From Coriaria nepalensis (taxonomy: Eukaryota > Streptophyta > Magnoliopsida > Cucurbitales > Coriariaceae): a stretch of 64,000 nt of DNA. The notes under the pieces are model-generated. The model saw only the letters and a list, made by a program, of their open reading frames with translations. It did not search any database and was not told the origin of the DNA. The translations under genes were made by a program, and so were the position numbers. Below, piece by piece: positions 1-20,217 of this stretch (within the stretch, counting starts at the first letter, position 1; each line of letters starts with the position of its first letter). The stretch is from positions 2,673,501 through 2,737,500 of the forward strand of contig CP114493.1 of the NCBI GenBank assembly GCA_027186245.1. Direction: 5' to 3'.

Positions 1-414
1 ACACTCATAATAATAAGAATAACGTTTATATTTCTATAATCACCATCGGCTTATACTTAAAAGCCTAGCCAATTCTGGTAGATTACTTTTAAGAGTTTCT
101 CTTAGGCCAAAACCCAAAGTTGAAAAGTTATTCTATGAAAAAGAAGAACCAGAAACAGAAACAAAACTAACACATTAGAGGGTTAATAGACGATCATTCT
201 TAGATTACAAAAAACTAACAGGAATAAAACAAGAACTACAACTGCTGCCTCCTATTGCACTTTACACAACTTTCTTCCAACCTCTTTCCAAACTTGTTTA
301 AATCAAATTAACTAAAATAAAGAAAAAAAGAAAGATACCAAATGCATTTAATGGGTTCTAACAATTTCTAGAATTCGAGCAGAAATTCAGTTGGGTGAGA
401 ATCATACAGTTGAT
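1..414. other. 3' flank of the HMGA gene
   Basis: This stretch lies downstream of the stop codon of the minus-strand HMGA gene and probably contains its 3' untranslated region. It is AT-rich with no open frame of note. No other feature was recognised. Confidence 0.5.
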
Positions 415-3400
415 CTACACATTTATGTCCAGATTAGAAAGCAATTCCAATTCTCGGATCGCTTCAACGGCACCAATGGCTCCACTTTCATTACCAAAAT
501 ATGGCTTTATAACACCAACAGCTTCCTTCACCTTTATTTGCTATCAAATGACACAAAAATAAACATATAAAACACCGAGTCCTCTAATTAGTTTTGTTTA
601 CACATATAGAGCCCTTAACTCTATATTTAAGTTGCAAATCACCCCTTGAACTTTAAATTCACAAACAAACTCCCAAAAAACAGGTAGTTAATCATGTAGC
701 TAATCTCCCAAATAATATTTCTTGAGTTTCTTAAGTAAACATGCTTTTTAAATAGAGTAGTTCAGGAACAGTTCCATATTAAAACAAGACAAAATAAATT
801 GACAAATGTTATTCATGGCTTTTCACTTCAGATAACTTGTTTTCATGGATGCGGTTGTTGGGGATTAACTAGCTATTGTGATACATATATAATGAACACA
901 TATTTATAATGATTTGTAGTTCAGTAGTTCAACGGTAATGTGCGATTAACCCTACAATCAGATTGTGAAATACGAGAAGAAAAGAAGAGTAATAAATAAA
1001 TTCTTCGACTTACAAAGAATTGAAGCTTCCTTTTAAGTTCTTCACGAATGACAAGCTGTGAATTGGCAGCTGCTTCACTAACTGTTGATGCATTCTTTTT
1101 TTTTTTTCAGGATATGGTAGAGAAAGAGAAACCCAAATGTTTAGGATACCATAAATAATAATAATAATAAATCAAATATAAAAAAACACACAAACGGGGA
1201 AAAACATTATATTCACATTTCAGATCATAAGATTGATTTACCCAATCAATTGTCTGTAATAGAAGATTTAATAAGTTTGATCTAGAAATCCAGTTTATCA
1301 TTTGGAACAAAAATTGAAATGAAAGGTTTCAATTAAATTCTTTGTTCCTACCCACATTAGAGGATCTAACAATTCTAGTTTTTACCTGGAATCAATCTTG
1401 AAACGAATTGTTTATTTATTCCATAAAAACCATGAATTCCCAAATTGAATTGAACTGTAATTCTCTATTCTCCAAACAGATTGAATTATAATTGCTGGAA
1501 TGTTATGGCCACGGTATTATAATACCGTTTTTGCAGTTTAAATTGCGAAAATTGATTTTCATGGATCGACTAAGTTGTTTGGGCACAGTATTTTGTATAA
1601 GAGGTGTTAAAAATCGGTAGAATCACGAAACCAGAAAACCATAATTCATGGTTTTAAGAAAATGTTTGTGCAGTGATTTGTAAGGAAAAACCAGTTCTCA
1701 ACATAAGGTGGCCAAACGGGTTTTACTGCTGGTACTTGGTAGTATAACTTTCCCTCATTACACTCTATTTGTTAAAAGGGGAAACTAGATAAACCCTCAC
1801 AATTTTCCTATAATTGTAATGAACACCAAAAACTCTAGCCAAACTATAATGAACATCCAATTTTTATCAGAACTCCAGATTCACACCAGAATTCACGAAT
1901 ACTGATTTCCATCTGGAATTTGCAAAATCCCAATCCAAAAATTGCAAACTCCGGTTCAAGATCGAAGTACGCAAGCTCGATCTAGAGTTTGCGCACTCCG
2001 GTTTGAGATCGAAGTTCGCAAACTCCTCCGATCTCAAACCAGAGTTTGCGAGCTCAAGACCTAGAGAAATCCAATCTCGAACCAGAGTTCGCAAGCTCCA
2101 GATCTAGAGGTTGCGTACTCTGATCTCAAGCCGGAGTTCGCAATTTCTAATCTAGATTTTGCGAATTCCAGTTCACAATCGGTATTCACTAAGTCCGATT
2201 CAAATTCAGAGTTTTGGAACCAGAGTTTGCTGTGAGGTGGAGTAATGAGGGTAGCAGCAATCATGGCTGCCGAGAGGGAGAAGCGGTGGGTAGCAATGGA
2301 TTGGTGGTGGCGATAGACATACAAAAATTGAATCACAAAATTTATGACTCAAAAAATTTGGGTAAAAAAGTATGGAATTGGAATTCCATACTTGGAATTC
2401 TTATACACTAAATTGGAATTCTTTTTTTTTTCTTTTTTTTTTTAATGAGATGATAAAAAAAGTATGGCTGCCCCGTCAGCAATTTATCTAGATTTACTGT
2501 ATTTGGGATTTATTACTATTAAAATGTAAAATTAAATATTTATTATAATTAATTAGTATTTTCGATGTTTACTACAATTATGGGAAATAAGCAATTGAAA
2601 TAAGCCATTCATCCAAGTCGAAGGAAAGCGTTTTACCTTCTTAGGCCGGCCCACAGGCCTTCTAACTCCATTAACCTTGGTCGGTCGGCCAGGCTGCCTT
2701 ATGTACACCATACCTCCGTTAACACCTCCTAAGGCCACGCCACCTGCCGAGGCTCCATTCTTTTTGGGCCTCCCCCTGGGCCTCTGCTGATTAGTCATGC
2801 CCATATTTGGGCCCTCTCCCACGTTGTGTGGTACGACAGCAGTAGCTACCCCAGCGTAAGGAATGGGTATGGGAGTGTTTCTGGGGTCAGATTTGGGCGG
2901 TCGTCCACGCCCCCTCTTGGGCTTAGGTGGACGGACAGCAGATATCTTAGACTTGGACCCAGGCGGGCGGCCTCTTCCCCTCTTCCCCAAAACACTGGAC
3001 TTCTGGGCCACGTCAGCAGCGCCGGTCTCACGCGGATGGCCAGGAGTTCTCTTTAAGAGAACGGGCTCATCACCAGCGGGTCCAAGAGAAACAGCTGCGG
3101 GCTCAGTAGTGGGCTTGGGCCGGGCCGGACGTCCACGATGGCGAGGACGAGCCAACGTAGTGGAATCGGTAGCAGCAGCGGAATCATCGTCAGATCTCGG
3201 AAGCTTGTACGACTTCTTCACCATGATGAGGTGACCGCAGGTCTTCAGGCGAGTCAGGTGGTGAGTCAACAAGGCCGAGTGAGTTGGTGGGAGCTGGTCC
3301 GAGTAGATTTTCTCGATGTATTTCCCTATGGCTCTCTTGCTCGAACCATTTCTCTCGTTAAGAGCCGCGATTGCTGTATCAATCATCTGTCAAACAGAAA

Positions 3401-3635
3401 ATTGAGCTACAGTGAGTTCGTAGGGTTTCGAGGAGCGAGAGAGAGAGTTCAGTTCAGGTACCTTGTCATAAGGAGGGTGATTAGAGGTGGAAGGAGCGAT
3501 GATAGGGTTGGGATTGGCGGAATCAGCTGTGTATGACGGATATTCGGCGACGGCAAAGGTTGGGACGGCAGAGATCGGGACGGCGGTGGGCCCAACAGTT
3601 GTTGCGGTGGCCGGGAAGATCGGGACTTGGTCCAT
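415..3635 (-). CDS. GH1-HMGA (linker-histone-like AT-hook) protein
   Basis: A nuclear architectural DNA-binding protein of the plant HON4/HON5 (GH1-HMGA) family. Coding exons read down the minus strand are 3635-3462, 3386-2637, 1094-1014 and 540-415, all in phase 0, giving 376 aa. The N-terminus is low-complexity (Pro/Ala/Val). A GH1 winged-helix domain spans the exon 1/2 junction, with NHPPYDK followed by MIDTAIAALNERNGSSKRAI. About six AT-hooks follow in exon 2, including RGRGRPPGSK, RGRGRPPKS, RPRGRPKK and VGRPKK. The C-terminus (ELKRKLQFF, then VKEAVGVIKPYF and AIRELELLSNLDINV) is the conserved helical tail of the plant family. The frame stays open past 2637 to 2553, but the family tail lies about 1.5 kb further on, so 2637 is taken as a splice donor. 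The acceptor before 1094 is preceded by an A-run rather than pyrimidines, which is odd. Exons 3 and 4 are inferred from homology and phase. Confidence 0.88.
1867..2225. repeat. Degenerate 25-33 bp tandem repeat in HMGA intron 2
   Basis: About ten diverged units share a near-palindromic core like GAGTTCGCAAACTCC, alternating with GATCTAGAG or GATCTCAAACC. The block lies inside the 1542-bp second intron of the HMGA gene. Stop-free frames on both strands here come from the repeat and not from genes. Confidence 0.6.
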
Positions 3636-4748
3636 AGAGAACAGAAGAGGATTACTTTCTTTTCCTTTTTCTTTTTTCCTATTTTTTTTTCGGTTTCTAA
3701 ATTCTTTTCTTTTTTTTCTTTTTTCCTTTTACTTCTGGTCTAGGGAGAAGGAATTTGTATTTGTTAGAGAGAGAGATAAGAGAGAAGGGGCTGGTTTTTA
3801 TTTTCAAGCGTGAGAGGGTTTTTTTATTTTTATTTTTTGAGTCTTTGAGACAGGCTTTGTGGAAGAGGTTATGAGCGTGGGATTAATCCAACGGATGAGG
3901 ATGACTTGATGTGGATTGTCATCTTGTAATGAGATGGACCTTTCCTGCTTGTCTTTTCTTTTTATATTAATATTATATTTATTATTATTTATTACAATTT
4001 TCAAATGAATGATTATAGTTGACTTTCAAATCTGATCTGCATTATTTTTTTTTCATTTAGCAAACCTATTTTAATCTTTTTCATTCCTATCTTTCATTTT
4101 ATATAATATTTTTATCATTAAGCTCATGATTATAATAATTAAAATACAAAATGCATAAGTTAATTACAATAATAATGAGAGAATTAAAAATATAAATTAT
4201 ATATATAACTCATGATTATAATGATTGAAATATCAAAATATATGAATTAATTACAATAATAATAAATAATTAATTAAAGATACAAATCTGATCTATATAT
4301 ATATATATATTTTTTTTTTTTTTCCATTTAGCAAACGGGTTTAAGCCCAACAACTTCAACCTAAGAAGTATATAATATCAAATTTTGCAAACCAAACCCT
4401 CCGACTCTAAACACAATTCATACCAAGCACGACAGCATTAAACCGCTAATATATGATCTCTCACACGTTAGCACAAATGTTCATTTGTATACCCAATGAA
4501 AATAACAAATAGAACAACAAGAATGATAGATGTTGAGGTAGAGAGAATCTTCTTATATAACTTTCCTTTGTATCTTCCTATATATAATATTTCTATTTAT
4601 AGATCCATGATTATAATAGTTGGAATACCAAAAGACGTGAGTTAATTATAATAGTAATAAATATAATAATGAAAGAATTAAAGATAAAAGATGAAGAGTT
4701 AAAATTTAAGTGATTGAAGGAAATACAAACAGGCATTCACTTATATTT
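3636..4748. other. HMGA upstream region, AT-rich
   Basis: The first 180 bases hold pyrimidine-rich tracts on the plus strand, which are GA-rich on the HMGA sense strand and typical of a plant 5' leader. Beyond that the sequence is AT-rich with poly-T and TA runs. No gene or clear element was seen. Confidence 0.4.
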
Positions 4749-6075
4749 GTCTCTTTGTGAGTACTCACCTCCGTAATTTATGCATTTAATATTTTTATTT
4801 TTTTGTGAAATTTTTCTTTAGAAGCGATTGTTCTATCACTCTTCAAGCGTCTCTTATATTAATTTCTAATATATTGTCCTACTAGAACATTAATTTAACT
4901 TTATGTATTTACATTTAGATTATTTGACTTTGTTATTTTTTTATGAGTAGTAAATGTATTTATTATTTGATTTGCTATGAATCATCTTTTGAATTTCTTA
5001 CTCACATTGCTTTGCGTGAGGATCAAGATGATATGATAATTAATATTATGTAACATTTTTCTCCAACTGCTTATTTTATGCCTGTAATATTTGAACAATT
5101 GTTTCATTAAAGTAACATACGTAAAATAAATCTCAATATGAAAACATTTCTAACTAATAATTTAAATATCAAAGAATACTCATATCCAACATATATTTTT
5201 AACCTTAGTTGGGGATCTATTTGAGTGTATTGTGGTGGAAAATATCGTACATCAAGTATTCTTATTTAGAAGATAATAAGCTTTTGTCTGTAAATATTGT
5301 ATATTTGATTACATTTATAAATTTTCTTCCCTACGAGTTTGAGTCTCAATACAAATACTAGTTCTTACTTTTCATTATGATATGAATATACCACATCAAT
5401 TCGTCATGTATGGATGATGAGATTTCGTTGATAAAGAGCAAATTCCAATAGACTTATTAAACCTATGAATTGAACCTACAAAATTGCCAATTATGAGTTT
5501 TTAGGTACCTAAATCCTTCTAGAGTTTTATGATTTGTTATATTTTTGGTCCCTTTATGAGTACCAACCTCCATAATTTATGCATCTAATACATTTATTTT
5601 TTGTGGAATTTTTTTTTAGAACCGATTGTTCTACCATGCTTCAAGTGTATCTTATATTAATTTCTAGCATATTGTCCTATTGGGATATTAATTTGACTTA
5701 ATGCATTTATTATTAGATTATTTGACTTTGTTACTATTTTATGGTCAGTAAATGCATCCAGCATTTGATTTGCTATAAATCATCTTTTGAATTTCTTGCT
5801 CACATTGTTTTGCATGAGGATCAAGCTGATATGATAATTGATATTATGTAACATTTTTCTCCAACTACTTATTTTATCCCTCTAATGTTTGAACAATTGT
5901 TTCATTAAAGTAACATACGATAAATCTCGGTCCAAAAACATTTCCAATCAATAATTTAATTATCAAAGAATACTCATATCCAATATATATTCTCAACCTT
6001 AGTTGGGGATCTATTTAAATGTATTATGGTGGAGAATACCGTACATCAAGTATTCTTATTTAGGAGATAATAGGC
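4749..6075. repeat. Direct duplication of a ~0.53-kb segment
   Basis: Copy 1 is about 4749-5283 and copy 2 about 5548-6075, in the same orientation and roughly 0.8 kb apart. They match along their length: both begin near GAGTAC..ACCTCC..AATTTATGCAT and end near GTATTCTTATTTAG.AGATAATA, with scattered substitutions and small indels. Neither copy carries a recognisable reading frame. The 264-bp spacer is unrelated AT-rich sequence. This could be a tandem duplication or two copies of an unknown non-autonomous element. Confidence 0.75.
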
Positions 6076-7911
6076 TCCTGACCAAAAGTCAATCGTAAAA
6101 GCGGGAATGCTTTGTTCTCATAAGTAATGATCTAGTTATTAATTGGAGGTGTTTCATAAATGATTCTGCTAGATTATTTTGTGCATGAATATGGGCTATA
6201 AATTATACAATATCTATACCCATGAACATATTCTAACCAATAAAAGCTTGAGATATCAATTCATAGGTATTTTATAAATTCACTAGCTCAATTGAAGGGA
6301 TGATACTGAAAAAACGTAGCTTACTAAGGGTCGTAACGCTTTCAATTGGGTTTTCCCGATACAATTATATTTTAGCTTGGTTTGAATGATTGAAGTAGTT
6401 GCAAAAGGGGATCAAGTAATTTTTTTCGCTGGATAAAATATAGTTTTGATGTGTAAGTGCAAGTTTGCAATTCTTTAACTATCAACCAAGAAAAAATAAT
6501 TAAAAAATAATAGCAAATTAATAAGACCAAAAGAAAGGGGTTGGATTTTCAATTAGAAAAAGTTAGTGAAAGTGATTTTTACTCGGATCGTACTATGTAT
6601 TTATAGTATCCGAAAGGTTGCAATGCTTGACAATTAAATAACTGTATTACTTAATATTATAATTTAAAAGTTTATTTAATATAACAAATATTATCTAAAA
6701 TAATTTAACAATCGACCACTTATTTTAAATAATTTTGATACTACTATGATGATACATAAATGTAAGTACCTTTAGGGTTTGAACTTATAGATAGTGTTAA
6801 ACTCTCAAAGTTACATTAGTATCCTAGTAGATTTAGTGTACTTAAACTAGCAAACCTTATGATATAACCAGAAAATCCGCACATATCATCATAATTATCT
6901 TCTCTCAATACTAAACCATGCATTGATGGCCATACGCATTAAAAAAAAAACTCAATATCTTACCAAATTTCATGCAAGAACATCATAAAAGGAGGCAACC
7001 AAGAAGTTATTTTCATAACTGAAGAATGATTGAAAGATATTAGATAACATCCATATATTTTCTTTCTCGCCTTTGTTGTGTGTAAAAATGACTTAAGATT
7101 ATCACATTTAAATGAGTTTCTGATTGAATTTAGTTAAATTCCAAATGATGCAAATGTATTTAGAAGATCACTCAATTGAATTTATTCTTGAAATTGTTAT
7201 TACCTAATATGATATGCTCTTGTATACTTTATATCGAGCTCTAATAGATAATATTTCATCTTTAAGGATACAACATCTGCATTTAAATGTGAAGATGAAG
7301 AGAGCCTTACATATATAAAAACAAAAAAAAAAACAAAAAAATAGAGGATTAAGAATGACGTACTGAAGTTAAGTGTTATTTTGAAAATAATTAAATAATT
7401 TTATAAAAATATATAAGAATTTATATATAAGGATTACATTGCTTAGCATATATATGTATATGTATATATTTTTTGTTTTTAATTAGTCTTATCTTGCTAG
7501 GTTTAACCAATTTTTTTAAAATTTATTTTCCGGTTAAATTCTTCCAGCTGAGTTTAGACTAAACTCGTAACCAACCACCCAATACATATTAAATCTGCAA
7601 ATTTTGGGTGAACGGTTTAGTTTTTGATAAGGTGGATCGCGTGCCCAATGCCTAGTCTTCTATCAAACTATTATTGCGGTATGCCATATTCTTATTGTTT
7701 GGATGATTAAATAGTTGATCTTTTTTTTTCTAAACAATATAGAAACGTTTTCAAAGTGGACATCTTTGGGAGAGTCATCCGACGTTCCTAATATGAACCA
7801 CAATTTTACCCAAGCAAGTGATAGTGCCAAAAAAGCTTATGTTGAGTTTAATGTACATGATATTGTTCATGATCTAGAAAAATAAAGCTTTAGAGATTAT
7901 TATAATATTAA
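6076..7911. other. AT-rich intergenic sequence
   Basis: Low-complexity, AT-rich sequence with no coding frame, RNA gene or element boundary that could be supported. Confidence 0.4.
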
Positions 7912-7916
7912 TATAC

Positions 7917-8639
7917 TGTTGGACTTTTTCCTTTGGCTTAAGTAAAATGGATTAAAGACCCAAAACCCAAAAAATGTTTAATAAATGCAATTAAATGCAT
8001 CCCACATTGGAAAGGGAGAAACATTTTCAAACATTTATAAGTAATTGCAAATAGTAAATATTTGTAATAATAGCTAAGTATTGGGGTTTGGCTGAGACTC
8101 GCACTCGCACGCGCGCACGCGGCATGGGCGTGAGGCGTGAGGGGCTTTTAGCGCTTATTAGGCGCACTTGGCACTTTGCACGTTTGCGACGTGGCGGCCC
8201 GTGGCGGCCAGCCGCCACATGCGGTGGTTGATCGACTACTTCAACGTTTGACAGTTAAAACAGTCAGTTACCGTTAGAGTTTGAATTTCGGGAATTCAAA
8301 TATCTGAATGTTAAAGCAGTTAAACTGTTTTAAACAAAAAAGTGTGACTGTTTGTGAAACAGTATACTGTTTCACGAACAGGTGCCAAAATTTGCCTATA
8401 AATAAGAGAAACGTGAAGAGAACCAAAAACACCAATCTTCTTCTCAGTTTTCGTACTGTTAGAAACCGAATATATTCCATAACAAAATTTCACCGTTGCT
8501 TGTGATCTTTTGTAAAGGCTTGTCATATCCCGAAAACTATTTTCACAGTAACCTAAAGCAATCTAAGAGGGTGAAAATATCATTTTTTGGAAAACGTATA
8601 TGTTACGTGTTTCAAGTCTTGATCCATTTGATTTCAACA
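7917..8639 (+). mobile_element. Solo LTR, Ty1/copia-like (723 bp)
   Basis: The sequence starts TGTTGGAC and ends TTTCAACA. It is flanked by a perfect 5-bp target-site duplication, TATAC (7912-7916 and 8640-8644). It carries a TATA box (8397-8405) and a GC- and CpG-rich patch at about 8095-8225 that stands out from its AT-rich surroundings. No internal retrotransposon sequence is present, so it is a solo LTR left by LTR-LTR recombination. The copia assignment rests on the TGTTGGA start and general LTR layout and is an inference. Confidence 0.8.
8397..8405 (+). promoter_or_regulatory. TATA box of the solo LTR
   Basis: TATAAATAA sits about three quarters of the way through the solo LTR, as expected for a U3 promoter. 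Whether it is active is unknown. Confidence 0.5.
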
Positions 8640-8644
8640 TATAC

Positions 8645-10139
8645 AAGATCAAGTTCGTTGGGATTACTTGCTTAAAGGACCTTGTCGACCTTATGGACAT
8701 ATTTTTTCTCAAAATTTATGAACATATTGAAGAAACTACTAGCGTTCATAATGGCTGTAAAATAAAATATGAAGATGTAAGAAATCAACGATAAAGTGTA
8801 TCATACATGTTGTCTAATAAGAGTCTTGATATTCAGAATTCTTACTGCATTCATGTAATAATAATGCTTGATTGTATTTTGTTTATCTTAGGCTAAGGTC
8901 TTGCTTTTCTAGGGCATTATGTGTTTGAGGATTCAATTAATAAGGTAAATTTTCTTGAACTCTTGTAGTGGTTTAGCTAGTATAAGAAAAAAGTTGCAAT
9001 GTCATTACTAGTTAATGCTCCTAGAAATAATCACATGATATCACTATATCTATGATCCAAAAATCTGTCAAGTATGATATACAATTAATTAGACATGTAA
9101 ATTTGCTATTTTCAACATAAAAATATCATGACATATTACAACATGCTCTATTAAATATTATGCATTCAATTATATTGATGATTTATTTAATTCAAGATTG
9201 GTTCTCATAAGTATTTGATCATGTCGGTTCATATCCGATTGGCTCAATAGACATTATATTTTCATACGCATCACTTAGAGTTGAAAAACAATAATAACTA
9301 GTTGATCATTTAGATATTTGTGAATGCTTTTGTCTACTCTTTGCATTCATTTTATGGTAGCTCCCACTTTTTATATACCTGACATGCTTTGTCTTTTGTT
9401 TGTATGATGTGGCTTTATCACTAGTTCTCTCTTGTATGAGAAAGACTCTGAGTCACTTATACGAGAAACGAATGTACAACATCACTAGGTTTGCATTTTG
9501 TGTACTTGTGATGTCTTTGTTAAGTTATATCAATGTCTTTATGTTTAAATGACATTTATGCGTAGAAACATTCATGTACAATATAAAGAACATAAATATT
9601 CTTAGAAATGCACACCATAAATGTACTAGAAAAATATAAAGAACAGAAAGAACAATATAAATGCATAGAAAAATCAGCCATTGCAGGAGAAAAATAGAAT
9701 AAATTAGAGGAAGAATAAATTAACCCAATTCATATATAATATCCAGAGATTTCAACTACCCATAATCATCATCATTTTCGGCTAACACTAAAAAATCCAT
9801 AATGTTATTAACAGATCCTAGGAAACTCGAATCTCATCCACAAATTTCAGCTAACCCTAAAAAAATCCTCAAATTTTAGCTAACTAACCTTAAACTGATA
9901 AATAATAAATTTGATGATAAAGAAGATTTTCGTAAGGAAGTTAGATAGAGGAAAATACATGGTTATAGATGAAAGTTGAAGGTGGAGATGACAGGTGAAG
10001 CTCACACGATGCGTGTGATGGCGCAACCAGAGAGAAATAGGATGAAAAAAAAATCAGAGAGAGTGAAGATAACCTAGAGGTCTCGTTAAGTGTCAAAGGT
10101 CAAAAAAGTAATATAAAAAAAATAAGGAAGGAAAATGTC
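8645..10139. other. AT-rich intergenic sequence
   Basis: No gene could be supported. A short local duplication of a CTAAC-CTAAAAAAATCC-like string occurs near 9780-9880. The remainder is low-complexity AT-rich DNA. Confidence 0.4.
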
Positions 10140-11060
10140 TGTTTGGATTCGAAGACTATTCCGAAAAGTACCCTCGGTCTAGAAAGATAGAAACATGTTT
10201 CTATCTGACTTTCTAGTCCATACCGTATTTTCAGTCTTCAAGAACATAATCATATCGAGTTCTCAGACTTCAAAAATAGAATCAGACTGAGTTTTCGATC
10301 TTGAAATACATAAACATATTTCTTTTTGAGATTCCGGCCCAGACTGAGAACTCGGTCTGTGTCTTAGGCCCATATCAAGAGATATTATATTATATTAGAT
10401 TCACATGACAATTAACTTACGGTTCTCATGCTAGTAATGTGACAAAAGCTATTGATGTGACAAGATATAATGATATTCCAATATACTTTGATGTTACAAT
10501 ATATAATGATGTGACAATTTATCCTGTTCTCGATTTTCAAGAATAGAATCAAACTGAGTTCTCAGTCTTGAAGGACAGAGATATGTTTTTATTTGAATTT
10601 CTAGTCCAGATCGAGTTCTAGACCTTTAAGAACTGAAACATGTTTATGTCTTTGTAGATCGAGTTTCCTAGATGGACTGGGAATCTAGACCAAGACTGAG
10701 ATATATTATATTAAATTATATTCACATGGAAATTAACTTACGGTTCATATGCTAGTAATATGACAAAAGTCATTGGCCTAGATCGAGTACTTGGTCCAGA
10801 CTAAGTTCCCGACATATCGGTATATAGTCTCGGACAGAGATCTAAGTCTGAGATCGAGAACTCTATTATGTTTCTGTCTCTCTAGACTGGAAACCCAGAT
10901 TAAAAGATATTATATTATATTAGATATCGATTTGAAAATGAAGAAAAAATTCTCGGTATGAGAAAAAAATTGAAAAACTCAGTCTAGGAAGAAAAAATAT
11001 TTAGTCTAAGAAAAATACTCGGTCTGAAAGTATTTTTGATATGTTGCATAGAATAAAAAG
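10140..11060. repeat. Degenerate repeat field rich in CTCGGTCT/GACTGAG motifs
   Basis: Short units such as CTCGGTCTAGAAAGATAGAAA, GACTGAGTTCTCAGTCTT and TCCAGACCGAGTTC recur in both orientations. A longer unit is repeated in direct orientation: the block around 10384-10460 (TATTATATTAGATTCACATG, then ACTTACGGTTC) recurs around 10703-10775. No reading frame is conserved. The nature of the element is unknown. Confidence 0.55.
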
Positions 11061-12342
11061 TTTTCGATCTATTAATTATCATATACGACATAAATATTAA
11101 CCATATAAACTTTCATATTAATACAAACTTCATTTAAATTTTTATCGCATGATACATATTTTAATTATTAAATTAAAAAAGACAATCAAAATTTACATGT
11201 AAAAATAAATAAAATATTAAGATAAGGACTAAATTTACCCCCCTAAAGACCAAAAAAAAAAAAAAAAAAAGAGTAAGTTGCATTGTTAGTGAAAAATTTT
11301 AACTCGTCTATAATTTTGCCTACACAAGTCTCAATCAGTCAAAGTTCATAAGCTAATTTTTCTATTTGAAATATACATGTAATAAAAGAAAAAGACATTG
11401 TTAATTTTCATAACACTGTACATTATTAGTAAAAACAAAAGCAAAAAAAAAAACCCGGCTGAGTTTTAGTAGATCTCATTATATTTAAATGAAATATTTA
11501 ATTAAGAATAACTCTTATTTTTTTTTTTTCTGACTTATGAGGAAGCATAAAAGCGTAATCAATACTTTCCAACTTTATATTAATATATGATAAAAAGTTA
11601 TTAATTTTTTTTTATTTAATCTATATTTAAAAATAATATATTAAATTAATTTGATTATTTAATGTTAGTGGAGAGCTTTTTTTTACTTATTTTTCTCACT
11701 GAAGCCGAAGCAGATGATTCAACAGTTTGACAATACTATATTATTCATAGCTTAAGTTCAAAAGCTATTATAGTGCGAGCTCGCTGTCCACTGTCCACTG
11801 TCCAGTAGTCATAAAATGGCAGAGACCTGTAGCTGGAGGTGTCGTACTTAATATCGGTGTTGTGTGTCGGGTTAGTTTGTTGTGATTTTTTATACAGATC
11901 TCGCTCAGGCATTTAGTTTCAATATGACAGCGTGGTATTATTATTATTTCAATCTGTAGTTTGAAGCAGATATATCTTTAAATACAAAATTTGTTGTTTC
12001 ATCACGGAAGAGGAATTTACCATTTTGCCATTTCTATTACATTGTATAATAATAGTGACATGACAAAATTTTAGCACCTAAAAAAAAAACACAAAAAAAG
12101 AAGGATTTGCCTTTTCTATTGCATTACATGATAATATGCCGGAAAGATCACCTTCTCCATTACATAGCAATAACACGGCGAAGAGGGAGAAGTAAATATT
12201 TAAAATATAAAAATGAGAGAGAGAGAGAGAGGAATATAAGATGTCAAGAGGAGCGAGAAAATAGAGAGATTAGGGAAATGCTGGAAAATCGAGAGGTTAG
12301 GAATCAAAGAGGAGTCCGATTAAAGAGTTGAGATCGATTTAC
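11061..12342. other. Upstream region of the MAP kinase gene
   Basis: AT-rich intergenic DNA leading into the probable 5' leader of the kinase gene, which contains a (GA)n tract near 12213-12230. No TATA box could be assigned with confidence. Confidence 0.4.
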
Positions 12343-19516
<7,174 letters not shown>

Positions 19517-20217
19517 TGTTTTGTGATTCATATGATGATATGAAGGCCTTTTGTTTTTGATAGAAGGCTAACATGTAGGATTCCATTTATTTACTTACCC
19601 CCTTCTTTTTGCTGTATTATTATTATTATTTGTTCCATGTTGAAAAGAGAGATGACATACTCCCACATAATTTTTAGATTATTTACATTACGCCCGCCTT
19701 TAGGGGTTTTCTTTCGAGTCCTCTTTTCGTTATTACTCTTATATTTTCAGGGGTAGATACTAAATACATTTTAGGGAAAATTCTTTCATTAAAGCCCTTC
19801 AGAATTCCTTTTCGGCGGCAAAAATATCTGAAAAAATGGATACAATTCATCTGATCTTAAGATCACATGGGATATAGCTGACCTAAAAGAAGGCCTACAC
19901 TATTGATCTCATATATACACAATTTTCCGTAGGACATATTTAAGGGTGTAGATTTCTTTAACTACACTCACCCCAATTGAGGAGAGTTATATCCGTGAAA
20001 AATTAGCTCCAAGCAGCAGCACATAGGAATGCCCTTCTTTCTCATTTTACTAGATGCCTACCCTGAAATCTTTCCACAACTTGTATAAATATGAACACTT
20101 CCAATGAGAAGTACACTCTTCAAACATTCCATAATCTACCACCCACGAGATTTCCATAAGAAATTTCCGATAGAAGATGCAAGTAAAGAGACTGAAGTCT
20201 CCATTGTCCATCAACTC
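19517..20217. other. Convergent intergenic region
   Basis: The 3' ends of the MAPK (plus) and PPR (minus) genes face each other here. It should hold both 3' untranslated regions. Nothing else was recognised. Confidence 0.5.

Noticed and set aside
2826..3536. Plus-strand open frames of 76-132 codons opposite the HMGA exon
   Set aside because: They are antisense shadows of the GC-rich AT-hook exon and show no family resemblance or splice logic of their own.
8600..8794. 64-codon plus-strand frame
   Set aside because: It crosses the end of the solo LTR and its target duplication, so it is a chance fusion of element and flank.
12107..12331. 74-codon plus-strand frame upstream of the kinase
   Set aside because: It is driven by a GA repeat in the leader. 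The conserved MGSGTIVDGVRRW start lies downstream in a different frame.
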